A stretch of 64,000 nt of DNA, taken from positions 868,001 to 932,000 of the forward strand of contig JABYQQ010000001.1 of assembly GCA_022605405.1 (NCBI GenBank). Direction: 5' to 3'. Shown one piece after another: positions 45,422 through 56,138 of this stretch. The notes below the pieces were generated by a model. The model was not told the origin of the DNA and searched no databases. It worked only from the letters and a program-made list of their open reading frames with translations. Every line of letters starts with the position of its first letter. Positions within the stretch are counted from its first letter, which is position 1. The stretch is from Earliella scabrosa (lineage: Eukaryota > Basidiomycota > Agaricomycetes > Polyporales > Polyporaceae). The translations under genes and the position numbers were made by a program.

Positions 45422-46228
45422 ACTTGTTGTGAAGTGGGCCATTGTCTGGCAGTGTACGATTGATGAGGAAGGGGATAATTTATATAGAAATGATAAATGA
45501 ATTTATAATGATCAACACTGTTTAGCTCAAGTTTGTGCTAGAGTTTCTATTACACAGAACTGCTTATGGTTGATTGAAATCATTCACAAACCACTTCAGT
45601 TACTAGCTCAGTGTGTAGCCACAGGTCATACGATTCTAATGGTATATAACACTATATATTTCAGATGAAAACTGAGTGTGCTAGAATTGAAACAAACTTG
45701 CCTACATTGAGATGTTACAAATCCGGTACGTTAGGTGCCCAATGCTGTGCTCAAGCGCCCATTCACAATGCGCAAAACAGCCCATTCTTCCCGGTATGGG
45801 CAAGTTTATTTCTGTTCTAACTCACTCAGTTTTGATCGGAAACATATGATAATGTAATCAATATGTTCCCACGACATATGGCTACAATCTGAGGTGGTCA
45901 TTCAATTAAGCGCCCATCGGCCGAAGCAACAAAAACGAATGCGACATGTTTCCAGCATGTCGCACAAATCATCGGATTTGTCAGCACTCAGGCGCTTATT
46001 TGCGCACCAAGGTGACAGTGCCATGGGCGCCTGGGGGTCAGGCCAACCCTAGACTAGGGCTAGAGCCAGTAAGCAGTTTCTTACTGGGCGTCTGCTACAG
46101 TAAATACTGTTACTTACTTAAGGTAAGCGGAGTATGAATAATGTTCCCACGGGCTCAGGTTTGCGTGACGCGGAATGGCGGAGAACGTCGTACTTAAAGG
46201 ACGATCTCTTCGTTCCTCATCAATCGTA
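45422..46228 (-). mobile_element. non-autonomous Helitron2-like element D
   Basis: On the minus strand from TACGATTGATGAGG to CATCAATCGTA, CCAGACAATGGCCC and ACAACAAGT. Contains GGTATATAACACTATATATTT and GCCAACCCTAGACTAGGG blocks shared with A and C, and the hairpin GCGACATG-TTTCCAG-CATGTCGC (45941-45963) at the place where A, C and E carry other stems. A second copy of the terminal motif CTCATCAATCGTA lies at 46293, so a further decayed copy may abut it. Confidence 0.68.
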
Positions 46229-46339
46229 ATCGAGTTGCATCACAAGCGCCAGGCCAAAACCTCACCTAAGAATGATTAATTTGTAAACTCATCAATCGTA
46301 ACTATCACAGTGGAGGAGAGGGGATCATGATAGCTTGTA

Positions 46340-46824
46340 CCACTCTCAGTCCAACAATAGGGGCTGTCAAAGTTGATGCTGCCACTTTCACTGCCACTGC
46401 CACTGTGTTGGAGAATTCTGCCTGGGCGGTTCGAAGAGCGTGAGCTGATGTAAGATCACACCTTGGCACTAATGTAATCGTTACCCTCCAGTTCCGCCCG
46501 TAATGCCCCTTGTGTTCCCCTATTAATGCTCATTTCCTCCGCATTTCACAATGGTTTAGTCTTCTCTGAGGTTCTTTCACTATACCTGGTAAGAAATGAG
46601 GGCAAGAGTGTGTATAAATAGAGAAACAAGGACATACAACGCCCTTGATGGTATTGCTTAGTCAGCATGTCTTTGCGGCTGCCACCCCAAAAGATGGTCA
46701 AAATGCTTGGTACATACTATATACCAATGCTTCCTTAGTGTCATATCCTTTGCATTTTAAGCATAAGGGATAATTTTCAAGTCTGCCATGGACATTGAAT
46801 GGTACATACTGTTTGGGATGCTAA
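46340..46824. other. left half of an older inverted-repeat element
   Basis: GTCAAAGTTGATGCTGCCAC and TTTCACTGCCACTG at 46366-46400 are the inverse of 50081-50120. The Harbinger element inserted between the two arms. The stretch 46440-46820 shows a TATA-like GTATAAATAG near 46612 but no gene. Confidence 0.5.
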
Positions 46825-47191
46825 GGCCCCGTTCGGTAGCACTGGGAAGACAAGGGTTACCCGCCAAATCGCTAGTCTTCGGATAGAACGCAGACAGGCC
46901 CAATAGGCCCCAAACCTGCGCGATGGTCGGAATCTTGGAGCTCTGACTAGCTCCATAGGCGCTGTGACACGGGTGTTTCCAGTAACGTCACCTACGTAAC
47001 ACGAGAGTAGCGGCGCGTCACCACAACCCACTCGCCCCATTCACTCCTCCTCGTACTCGTCATGTATCCACCATTCGAGATATATATGTGCATCTGTCTT
47101 TGCTGCAATCATCCCCAACCCCGTCCGACGCGCTCCTAGCCTCTGTTCTCAACACATCCCTTATCCTTCCAAGTCTTCTCAGACCGTCATC

Positions 47192-48221
47192 ATGGCTCAA
47201 CGTGCCCGTTACTCCGTCCAGGATGACCGCACTCTTATCGACACCCTGACCGGTCAGGCTCATGAAGGCAATCAATCTGAGAACGGCTTCAAGAGCGTCG
47301 CATACACAGCTGCTGCAGCTGCCTTGGAAGGAAGTGAGGAAGTGTCGGGTGGGAAGGCGAAGTCGGTCCAGAGTTGCAAGGACCGATTCATAACTGTGAG
47401 TACTCATGTTGTTTTCTCTATTCTCCATCCATACGAGGTTTCCAACGCTCGATTAGCTCAAGAAGGAGTACTTTGTTGTGAAGAAGCTCCGGGAGTTGTC
47501 TGGATTTGGATGGGACGACGCCAACAAGTTGGTGGTGGCCCCGGTTGACGTATGGGACAAGTACCTTGAGGTATGTCTTTCATTTCCGACCAACTCATCT
47601 ACCTACACCAATGCACGTGGCAATAGGCCCATCCGGACGCGAAGAAGTGGCGCAAAAGTCCCTTCCCTCTGTACGATGAGATTGCTGCCCTCGTTGACGG
47701 CACTAGTGCCACCGGCGAGGGCGCTTTCCATCCGGGTCAGGACTTTGCCCGTGATGACACAGAGGACGTACGGACGGTATGTTTTTTGTCCTTGTGAGGA
47801 GAACCTAGCTGATATTCTGCAGCCTTCTCCATCTCCGCCGTCGTCGGGCACTATGCGCTCCAAGCGGAGTGCCTCCCGTTCTCCGGGCCCCTCTACCCGT
47901 GCTCGCAAGCGGAACGGCAAGGTCACTGCTGTGGATACAGTCAGTGAGCTTGTCCGTGCAGTGGGTGGTATCAAGGACGCGCTGGTCGAGCCCTCGGAGA
48001 CGTTGCTTGCGCCGTCCCCGAAGCGCCGCAAGGATGCTATCACTGCACTTGCTGGTGATGATGCTATTGGTCTCACGCCCCGCCGTAAGGTGAAACTCAT
48101 CACCCGTTTCCGGAAGGAGACATCTGTTGCCGATACGTACCTTGCATTGGCTGGCGACGATGTCCTCCGTGCTGGCTATCTAGAGGAGGAGTTGTCCGAT
48201 GCGTCGTTTATGCTTGCTTGA
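47192..48221 (+). CDS. Myb/SANT-like DNA-binding protein of Harbinger element
   Basis: ATG at 47192 (MAQRARYSVQDDRTLIDTLT). Exons 47192-47395, 47457-47570, 47627-47776 and 47823-48221; the sum is 867 nt, a multiple of three, 288 residues, with GT-AG introns of 61, 56 and 46 nt. Residues 1-115 (AAAALEG, SVQSCKDRFIT, LKKEYFVVKKLRELSGFGWD, VWDKYLEAHPDAKKWRKSPF) have the fungal Myb/SANT-like pattern (three helices, then the W-rich LxxxSGFGWD). A Ser/Pro and basic linker (RSKRSASRSP, RARKRNGK) probably gives nuclear location. The partner protein binds element ends and helps bring in the transposase in known Harbinger systems. Confidence 0.85.
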
Positions 48222-48298
48222 GCCCGAATTGACCCTTATGTTATATGTATATAACTTGCATCATGTACGCAACTGGATTTGCGAATGCCACTCTTTTC

Positions 48299-49752
48299 CT
48301 ATACATCTGTCACGTATCTTACATACTCATCCCACATCTCTTTTGCGATGCGATCACGTCTCACATCTGCACGGTCCTTCTCTGCTTGGCTGATATATCC
48401 CCCTAGAATCCCTGGTTCCTCCGGCAATTGATCATCGATGGTGTCGTTCTCGTCAACCTCTACTTCGGTACCCTCGACCGTTCGGAAGCAATGGCAATGC
48501 CGTCGCTGCGCTGCACGGATTCTTGGGCCATCTGCTGAGGAGCGAATGAAATTGAAAAGTCCGGCATTGGCACAAACAAGCTTTGCCTGCGTGGAAGGTG
48601 CGTACTCAGGGCAGCGAGTCACGAGAGGGAATTCCCGCTTCGATACCCCTAAGATGCGCTCAGCAATGTTTCGGGCCGTTGCATGTCGAAGGTTGTAGAG
48701 CTCTTTGTAGTTGCGGGGGCTGATTCGATGTACTACCAAGTCAGCTTGAGATCATATATGTAACAACCATGTGTCGACACGCACCGTTGTGATCCCAACG
48801 CCCACTCCTTCAGATGATACCGCACACCGCGATAGGGTACCATCAAGCTATCACATGATGGAAACCCGGCATCTGCCAGGTAGTAGCACCCTTCCGGAAT
48901 TCGAAGGTCGGTGCGCCTCGCATCGTCCCACAGTCTTCCATCCGCTGCACTGCCTTCCCACCCTGCAAGAACATACGAGAAGCGCATGTTGAAGGTCGCA
49001 CAGACAAGCACATTCTGCGCGAGAAAACCTGACATATATCTTCAATTTCAAGAATTACATAGAAGATAAATGGCTGTTTGCCTTTGCGAGAGCGATACCG
49101 TGCGTGTGATTCGGCGCTAAAGTGGCCTGCATACAGGGACCCATCTACTGTTGATCGGACATCCTTGAAGAAGGGGTATAGCTTTGGGTTGTTGCGTATC
49201 TCCGCAGGACACTCATCGGGTGGGAGACGGACATGCCGCTTGTAGAATCCAGGAGAGACCAGTGCATCAAGTACTTGGTGAAAGTTTCTGTCGTAAATAC
49301 ATGTAGTCAGTAATGACTGTTTGGGAGAGCGTCAGGCTTACTCACTGGCTGATAGTGTCAGCACTGTGCTGCCAGCGGTTTTTGAGCGGTCGAATGGTGA
49401 CACCGGTGCGTGACTGGTACAGAAAGGTTGCAAGTTTTTCGGCAGCAGACACCAAGCGCGTGTTGCGAAGGCCGCCATATCTCATGAGTTCAGCGAGGAG
49501 GTCCCAGAAGACAGGTTGGGACATCCCAAGTAGATCATAGAATGTCTGTTGATTACCCTGTGTAAGTTCTTGAAGGTAGAGTCGACCGGTGAGGATGGAA
49601 GTGTGTTGCGACTCGCGGAGCAGTATCGGACCAAGGGTGTGTAGTGTACCGACAGAGGCAATGAGGACAGCAAGTGCGCTCAGCGCCCGTTTGGTACGCT
49701 GTTTACGGAGATGTCTGCGCTGTCGTTCTGCGACGTATGGTGTTCGTGCCAT
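48299..49752 (-). CDS. Harbinger DDE transposase
   Basis: ATG at 49752 (MARTPYVAERQRRHLRKQRT). Exons 49752-49346, 49287-49082, 49028-48785 and 48719-48299 give 1278 nt, 425 residues, all in frame. Catalytic region: TVDGSLYAGHFSAESHARYR (first D), SYVLAGWEGSAADGRLWDDA, YYLADAGFPSCDSL (second D), NLRHATARNIAERILGV (E in NIAER): the DDE_4 pattern. The second intron (49081-49029) starts GC rather than GT; only this choice joins SRKG to FLAQNVL, the junction expected for the family. N-terminal helix-turn-helix (WDLLAELMRYGG, EKLATFLYQ). Encoded opposite to the Myb gene with 77 bp between the stop codons. Confidence 0.9.
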
Positions 49753-50502
49753 GGTAGAACGAGGATGGACCAAGTAGCACCCCCTGCGCGATCATTGACA
49801 TGAAGTTTGCGATCACTCTCTATCATGTCCATAGATAAGATAAGATTCTTCTACTTGTCGAACGTGACATTCCGAGTCAACCAGTAACACAGAGACGGAT
49901 GCCCCACCCAGACTAGATCCGACTCCACACCGACTAGATCTGCTCCACTAGTCTGTGATATCTAACCCAACCCTTGTCTTCCCAGTGCTACCGAACGGGG
50001 CCTAAGTGCCAGGAGTCAGAGTCACCTCTGTCACTATCAGTCACTATGGAGTTACGGCTCTTGCAGTGTCTGACATCACAGCGGCAGCGACAGCGAAAGT
50101 GGCAGTGTCAACTTTGATGGCCCCTAATGATGGGCAGGCTTTCACAATTGATGAGGTACAAAGAAATTGTTTTTATGCAGCCAGTCACCAACCAGACAGA
50201 TGTCACAATGATCTGTGCCTGTGGGAATTGTTTTGAGACTCAGCTTATAGTGGTAAGTAGCAGTACTTACTAAATAAGTACGTTTAAATGCTAAATAAGC
50301 ACAGCCACCACTCAGACGCTGTTTTGGGCACTTTTTGATGTGTGACATCACACTGTGACATCGTCACTTATACTGTACAACTTCAATAACTTCTTGCTGT
50401 GTGGTGCTATTGACACATATCATATATTATTCTGTTCCCATTTTACAGCTGTACTTAGATTGATTACTCATAGAATACAATCATGATTGGTCAATCACTA
50501 TA

Positions 50503-50813
50503 CAGTCTATACCCGTCCAATGCAACACACCCGTCCAATGCAACACCTGCCATACAAAGCAGCCAAGCACCCAACAGATGCGCAGTACTGACCACAGTTG
50601 AAGCCTTCATGTCCAGACAAGGTACACCCCTATGATTTTGGGGCATAGAAAGACTATTATAACATTTTGCATGTGTCTAGAAAAACATCAGCCAAAAAAC
50701 AACACAGATCAGCACAGACCCTTCGTTCTCTGCAGGCACTAGAAAAGACCTGTATGCCTAATCAGACAGGTGTTGCATCTGATGGGTGTGTTGCATCAGA
50801 TGGGTATAGACTG
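50503..50813. mobile_element. Tc1/mariner-like MITE
   Basis: TA duplication outside (50501-50502, 50814-50815) and ends CAGTCTATACCC inverted over about 49 bp. Each end contains the 17-bp unit CCCGTCCAATGCAACAC (or CCCATCTGATGCAACAC) twice in tandem. 311 bp, non-coding; the coding element at 17.9 kb lacks it. Confidence 0.75.
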
Positions 50814-50815
50814 TA

Positions 50816-52332
50816 TGTATTATACTGCTGTAGCTAGACATGTGACTTCATTTTTAACTTTTCTGCAGATTCTTTCACCCTTCCTTAACCACACCCCACC
50901 ACTGTATTTCAATGTATCACACTGATTCAATAATTTGATAAGAGATGAACAGTCATCTATACTCTGCTACATTGATAATAATTGTGTGATGTTGCAAATA
51001 GTCACCATATTCTTCTGTTGATCTTCATAGATCATTTCATAGAAGTATTTTCATGATGTTGTGTTTCCAATACACATCAAGTACTATCAAGCATGTGATC
51101 ATGAACACTGACTATGTAGTAGAATTCACATTAACGATAGTAGGTGCTTTATTAGGCTTTGAAATAACATGTTTGCAAGTTATAGCATCTTTGAACTGTT
51201 CATGCATGAATTGATGCATATCAAATGGTCTGTATTATATATGCATAAGCTTCTATATACTAATTGAATACATTGAGAACTGATATATCACATTATACAA
51301 GAATTGTGTTGGATAGAAAGTTCAACTTCATGTTGTACCATCTTACCACAACCTCCTTTTCCAGATCACTAACAGACAACATGTGCATTAAAGTCACAAG
51401 TGCATAAGAGGTCTGAGAAATGTGCACATGTCTAGGCCTAGCACAATGCAGAACATATAACAATTCTTGCATTGAATTGCCTTGTGGTGTTGCACATGGT
51501 CAGCCTCTGTGAGGTTTGTCAATAGCCATAATTGACCTGTTGGGTGTGGAGCTTCTGTGCCATGGCTGGTTCATGGAGGCAGGGTGTTTGAGGACATGAC
51601 AGGTCACAACATGGGTTTGTAGCCTTTATTTTAATCATGCACTGCAAACACATCTAGTACTGGGAGACAGTGAGACCTGGTTGAGATGTTGATATATGTG
51701 GCATGTCAATTTCTTTGAGACAACTGTAGATTTGATTCAAGTCTTGATCATCACACATTGAGTGCCAGATATACTTGTCAGAGAGACAATGCTGATCTAT
51801 AACTGACATATGCACAAAGCATTCTAGGACAGGGGCATTGCTTTGTAGATTAGAAACAGATCACCTGCCATTCACCCTTTCACTGATGGTCTGAATCAGG
51901 CTTCTCTATCCATACCATGGACATTCAACTCAGGATCATGGAGAGAATGCTGAGAACTTCATGACCCAGTCAGAACCCCCAAGTCACTGCTATTCTCCAT
52001 TGTAGTGAAGCACTGTCACCTGTATCTGCTGAGAAATGAAGCTACGGACTCTCCAATGCAAGCACACAAATTATCCACACATGGTGCAAGGGCCTGTTAC
52101 TCTGTAATTTGTTGTTAAGCTTGAGACTACAAAGCAAGAGGAGGATTTAGTGAAGGGACACAAATATGCCATAGCATGGTCTTGTGTGGGGCTTGTGGCC
52201 GCAATTGCTGCACCACAGGCCACACTATCCTCAGTTGCACAAGCATTGTTTCAATCCCAGCCAACACCTTCTATCATTGGATGATGCATATTCATAAGTG
52301 AAGAGATAATGGATTGTTGCAGCTTTCACTTC
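50816..52332. other. AT-rich gene-free stretch inside element F
   Basis: The first 110 bp still match the coding element (GACATGTGACTT, CTTTCACCCTTCC). The stretch 51070-51310 resembles 54770-55060 (GAATTCACATTAACGA / TACTTCACATTCACCA; CATATATCTAATGG / CATATCAAATGG). No gene, no clear repeat otherwise. Confidence 0.4.
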
Positions 52333-53232
52333 ACTTGTTGAGAAGTAGGCCATGTCTGGCAGGATACGATTGATGAGTGGGGGTATATTCAATGTTCATA
52401 AGAAAACTCATCATACTATACACTGTAATCTCATAGATATAACAGAATGTTACTTAGTTAACAGTAAATATTTGGCTGAGTTGTATCCAAAAGGTCTTCA
52501 AAGCAGTCCCATTGAACAGAGCTGATTTTTCTGATTTCAATGGTATAAAATACTTCATTGATTGATTAGAAACTGACAGAGATATACATTCAAGTCAATA
52601 CTTATAACTCTGCTTGCCGGATTTGGCAGAATAGGCGCCCAGCGAGCGCCCATGAGATACAAAAACAGCCCATCCTTCCCGATTTGGGCAATTGTATTTA
52701 GACTTGAACACATACAGTTTTGATTGAAAACATATAGTGATATATATCATTTGGTTCGCATAATTTATGGCTACAATCTGAGATTGTCAGAAGTCATGTG
52801 ACCAGGAACTGTGAAGCACCATCGGCCGAAAATCCAAAGTTTTGCCAGCCTTGCTTCAACCAAGGCTGGCAAAACGTCGGATTTTCGGCCGTTTGGGCGC
52901 TTATTTTGCGTTTATAGGATATACGAGCCCAGTTATAGCTTCAATTACTATGTAGCTACTAATAGTGTGCAATGCATAGAACAAAAACAAAGCCAGCCAT
53001 GGTGGCAGTGCGGTGGGCGTCTAACAGGGTCCCGCGCGGCTCAGCCAACCCCAGTCTAGGGTTGGCTCAGTAAGAAACTTTGTTATGAGTGTTTATGTCA
53101 GCGCTTACTCTGCTCTTACTCTGGGTAATCGGAGATCGAATATTATTCCCACAGGCACAACTTTCCGACACGCGTTTTGGCGGAGAACGTCGCCCTTAAA
53201 GGACGATTTCTTCGATTCTCTCATCAATCGTA
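52333..53232 (-). mobile_element. non-autonomous Helitron2-like element C
   Basis: Nearly identical to element A without its CACTA-like MITE: on the minus strand TACGATTGATGAGAG ... CATCAATCGTA, CCTGCCAGACATGGCC, TCTCAACAAGT. Contains the hairpin at 52824-52890 (GGCCGAAAATCCAAAG, TTTTGCCAGCCTTG / CAAGGCTGGCAAAA). High similarity to A and to the remnant in hAT copy 2 implies recent activity. Confidence 0.75.
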
Positions 53233-53328
53233 ATTCTGATCAAGAATCACATCCTGTTAATTGTTGCAGGAATATTAGATGCAGTGGAAAGAGTGGCAAC
53301 TTACCTAAATAATTCATACACATTTCCA

Positions 53329-53936
53329 TAAGGCTGAGTGCAGCTCCAGTTCACTTTGCAGATTGAGCTGCAATTATCCAGAGCTGGATCCGAGATGATC
53401 CGGATCTGTGGCTCCAGCTCATTGCAGATCCAGCTCACTGCAGATCTGGATCAAGCTTCTGAAAACCCCATGATCTGCAGATGAGCTGCAGAGGGGTCAA
53501 AAATGATTCAAATGCTACCTTTTGGGATGCATTCTGTAGTGTATTGAATGTAGTATCTATGTGCCAAAAACAACCAGCTTATATAGAATCATGGCTGAGA
53601 TATGGCACATACAACTGAGCTCCAAAATGGCTTGACCACATACAATATGATATAGTAAATTATCAATAACTCGTGTAATGTGCGGTTTTTTCTTCTGATT
53701 ATGGGTATACAGGTAGACACAGCATAGACAATACTCTGTAATCAATATGGCATTGATCCATCAACATCCAACAAAGATATGAATCATTTACTTGCTTTAT
53801 ATTCTCTACTGCAGATCATCCGCAGATCGATCTGAAATGATCCAGATCCGTGCAGATCTGGATCAAGAAGAAAAAGTGCTCCTGATCTGTGGGTTCAGAT
53901 CCGGATCATCCGCAGATCGATCTGTGCTCAGCCTTA
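53329..53936. mobile_element. hAT-like MITE with GATC-rich subterminal repeats
   Basis: Ends TAAGGCTGAG and CTCAGCCTTA, 8-bp duplication CATTTCCA (53321-53328 and 53937-53944). Both ends carry dense copies of GCAGATC, GATCCGGATC and GATCTGGATCAAG on both strands (53380-53470 and 53810-53930). 608 bp, non-coding. Confidence 0.78.
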
Positions 53937-53944
53937 CATTTCCA

Positions 53945-55140
53945 CTTCAGTAAACCTGATGGAGTGCTGTAATATTGGGGCACTGCTTGTGCAACTGAGT
54001 AGAGCTCGTTAGAGAGTGTCTGTGGCCTGCAATGCAGTGATTGCAGCCATGAGCCCCACACAAGATATGGCATGTTCGTGTCCCTCTGCTAAATTCTCTT
54101 CTCGCTTTGCAGTCTTGAGCTCGACCATGAGTTGTAGACTCATGGGTTCTTGCACTATGTTTCAGAAGAGTTGACGTGCATAAGGCAACGGTGACAAGAT
54201 TGGTGGCAGTGGCCCAACTCAGAGTTACACAAAGCTCCCCACCTTGTTCAACGAATGGAACACAGTTGCTACTGTGCCACTGGGATGGTGGGGCTGGGAC
54301 ATATACTTGTTGTGTAATCATTATTCCAACCCCAGAGCTGAGAGCACTGTCTGCAGCACAAGTTTGATCTTCCAGCTAGAGGAGACAATCATGGCAGACA
54401 AAAGTCTCATGTGGTGCTTATTCTAGATTTTTGTTGTCAATTGTTTGAGTTCCTCATCATGCCTGAAGATGGATCACTCCAGCAGAGACTCAGTCACACC
54501 CTATGCGTAGTTCTTTATGTGTCACCTTCTATCTGACCCATCACGGACTTCAACTACTTCTGAGCTACCTTTCGAGATCTCTGATAATGGTTATTGAAAA
54601 ACTTGAATGGTCAATCTGCATGTACTTCTATTGTCAAACTTCCATTGTTCTATCCTCATGTGAATAAAGGGGGCTGATGAAGAACAGAGCTAGCAAAGTT
54701 GTGCAAAGTATATTGCCTTCATTCCACACGCTGCACCAGAAAGAGATACTTATCAAGCCTGCATGAGCTCAGTGACAATTGTATAGTATAAACTACTGTT
54801 AAGCACATGGTTACGGGCACTGAATACCCAGTATACTTCACATTCACCAGCACATCCACTAGTGGTAGTTGATGATTTTGATTTTGTAAGAATATATGGT
54901 GTTCTTGAACTGTCCACTTATCAACTGACATATATCTAATGGTCTTTGTTAATATTCTTCAACTTCTATATACTAATTGCGTATATTGAAGACCTTATGT
55001 GATACATCATGCAAAGATTGTATTAGATAGAAAGCTTGTATGAATTGTTAACATTCATACCATTTGTCTTCTGCTGTATCATATATGTTTTGCTGTAGAA
55101 TAACACAGAAAGTACAATATATCCCTAGCAGTCAAAATAA
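53945..55140. other. gene-free right part of element F
   Basis: AT-rich, only short open frames. The stretch 54720-55060 resembles 51070-51310. No recognisable gene. Confidence 0.4.
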
Positions 55141-55391
55141 AACACTCATCAATCGTTCATGCCAGACATGGCCCACTTTGAACCAAGTTGTTAGAGTGAA
55201 GAAAAGATGAATCATAAATAAGCATGTTCGTTGGCACATTCAGTAATAATGGAAATATGCCCACAGTAGTGCCATTGAGAAGAGCTCATTTTTCTGGTCC
55301 TAATGATATATAACACTCCATATATTGCATGGAAACCGACAGAGATATACTCTGAAGTTTGCCAGTGTTAGTCAGTTGCCTGAAATAGGCA

Positions 55392-55461
55392 CTGGAGAAT
55401 CCGGACATTTGTCAATGGCGCTTAAAAATAGGCACCATTGACAAACGTCCGGATTCTCCAG
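55392..55461. repeat. hairpin
   Basis: CTGGAGAATCCGGACATTTG and CAATGG paired with CCATTGACAAACGTCCGGAT and TCTCCAG across a 16-nt loop. Same position type as the hairpin at 58133-58195 (GGAGAATCC ... GGATTCTCC) with another stem. Confidence 0.75.
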
Positions 55462-55571
55462 CAGCTATTGCTCGCAGGCAAGTGCCCAACAATGCTTTGA
55501 CCCTGTGGGAAAGAAATACAGACTCTGCTGACTGGCTCACTACAGATAACATAAGCTGAGTAAGTACCAGC

Positions 55572-56138
55572 TATGACCCGGTTTTCTGGACAATAATGAG
55601 GTTTTGGGCGCAGCTCGGGCAATCTCAGTCACTTGTGCTCACTTTGACAGTTTCGCTCACTGTTACGCAAGCTTGTGCACTGTGGTGCAACTTCACTCAG
55701 TCTTATGCAACTCCACGCAAGTCTACGCAACTTTGCACAACTGTACGCATCTGCACGCACCTGCACACGTTTACATGGCACTCTGGGTGGATGTCTGATA
55801 TGGGTGGCTAGTTTGATCACTCTGCTTATCTAACATGATTGAGATTTTCCTATTGGCTGGAGCTCGCTTGACTGACCATATGTAGGAAGCTTATATCAGA
55901 TGGCACACACCACTTCCTGAAATGGTGTGAGAATCAAATGATTAGTCAGCTGCGTTCATCCACATTCATCTGCGTGCAACTGCGTGCAACTGACTGCAAC
56001 TGCATCGAAGTGAGTGCGCTTGCATAAAGTTGCGTGACAATGGTCAAATTTGATTGCAGATGCATTAAACTGCATGAAGTTGCGTGAAACTGCATGCTTC
56101 AAAAATTCTCATATTTTTGTCCAATAAACCCGGTCATA
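55572..56138. mobile_element. MITE with GTTGCGTGCA subterminal repeats
   Basis: Ends TATGACCCGGTTTTCTGGAC and the inverse of GTCCAATAAACCCGGTCATA, flanked by ACCAGC (55566-55571 and 56139-56144). The left half has many GCAACT/TACGCAACT/GCACGCA motifs, the right half the inverse (AGTTGCGTG, GTGCAACTGCGTGCAACTG). 567 bp, non-coding. Superfamily not assigned; a 6-bp TSD (or an imperfect 8-bp one) is unusual. Confidence 0.6.

Larger units (their letters stand above)
46825..50002. mobile_element. PIF/Harbinger transposon, apparently intact
   Basis: Terminal inverted repeats of about 34 bp starting GGCCCCGTTCGGTAGCACTG and a 3-bp duplication TAA (46822-46824 and 50003-50005), as is typical of PIF/Harbinger. 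It has two diverging-end genes facing each other: a Myb/SANT-like protein on the plus strand (47192-48221) and the DDE transposase on the minus strand (48299-49752). Both are fully open after splicing. In this superfamily both proteins are needed for transposition. Confidence 0.92.
50153..55188 (+). mobile_element. decayed Helitron2-like element F with nested insertions
   Basis: The left end ACAATTGATGAGGTACAAAG and the following 350 bp match the 5' region of the coding element (17537-17990), including the block CACACTGTGACAT.GTCACTT. The right end is CTCATCAATCGTTCATGCCA, GACATGGCCCAC, AACCAAGT at 55188. The coding region is gone; what remains is AT-rich with no open frame. Nested inside are a Tc1-like MITE (50503-50813), element C (52333-53232) and a hAT-like MITE (53329-53936). 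Confidence 0.6.
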
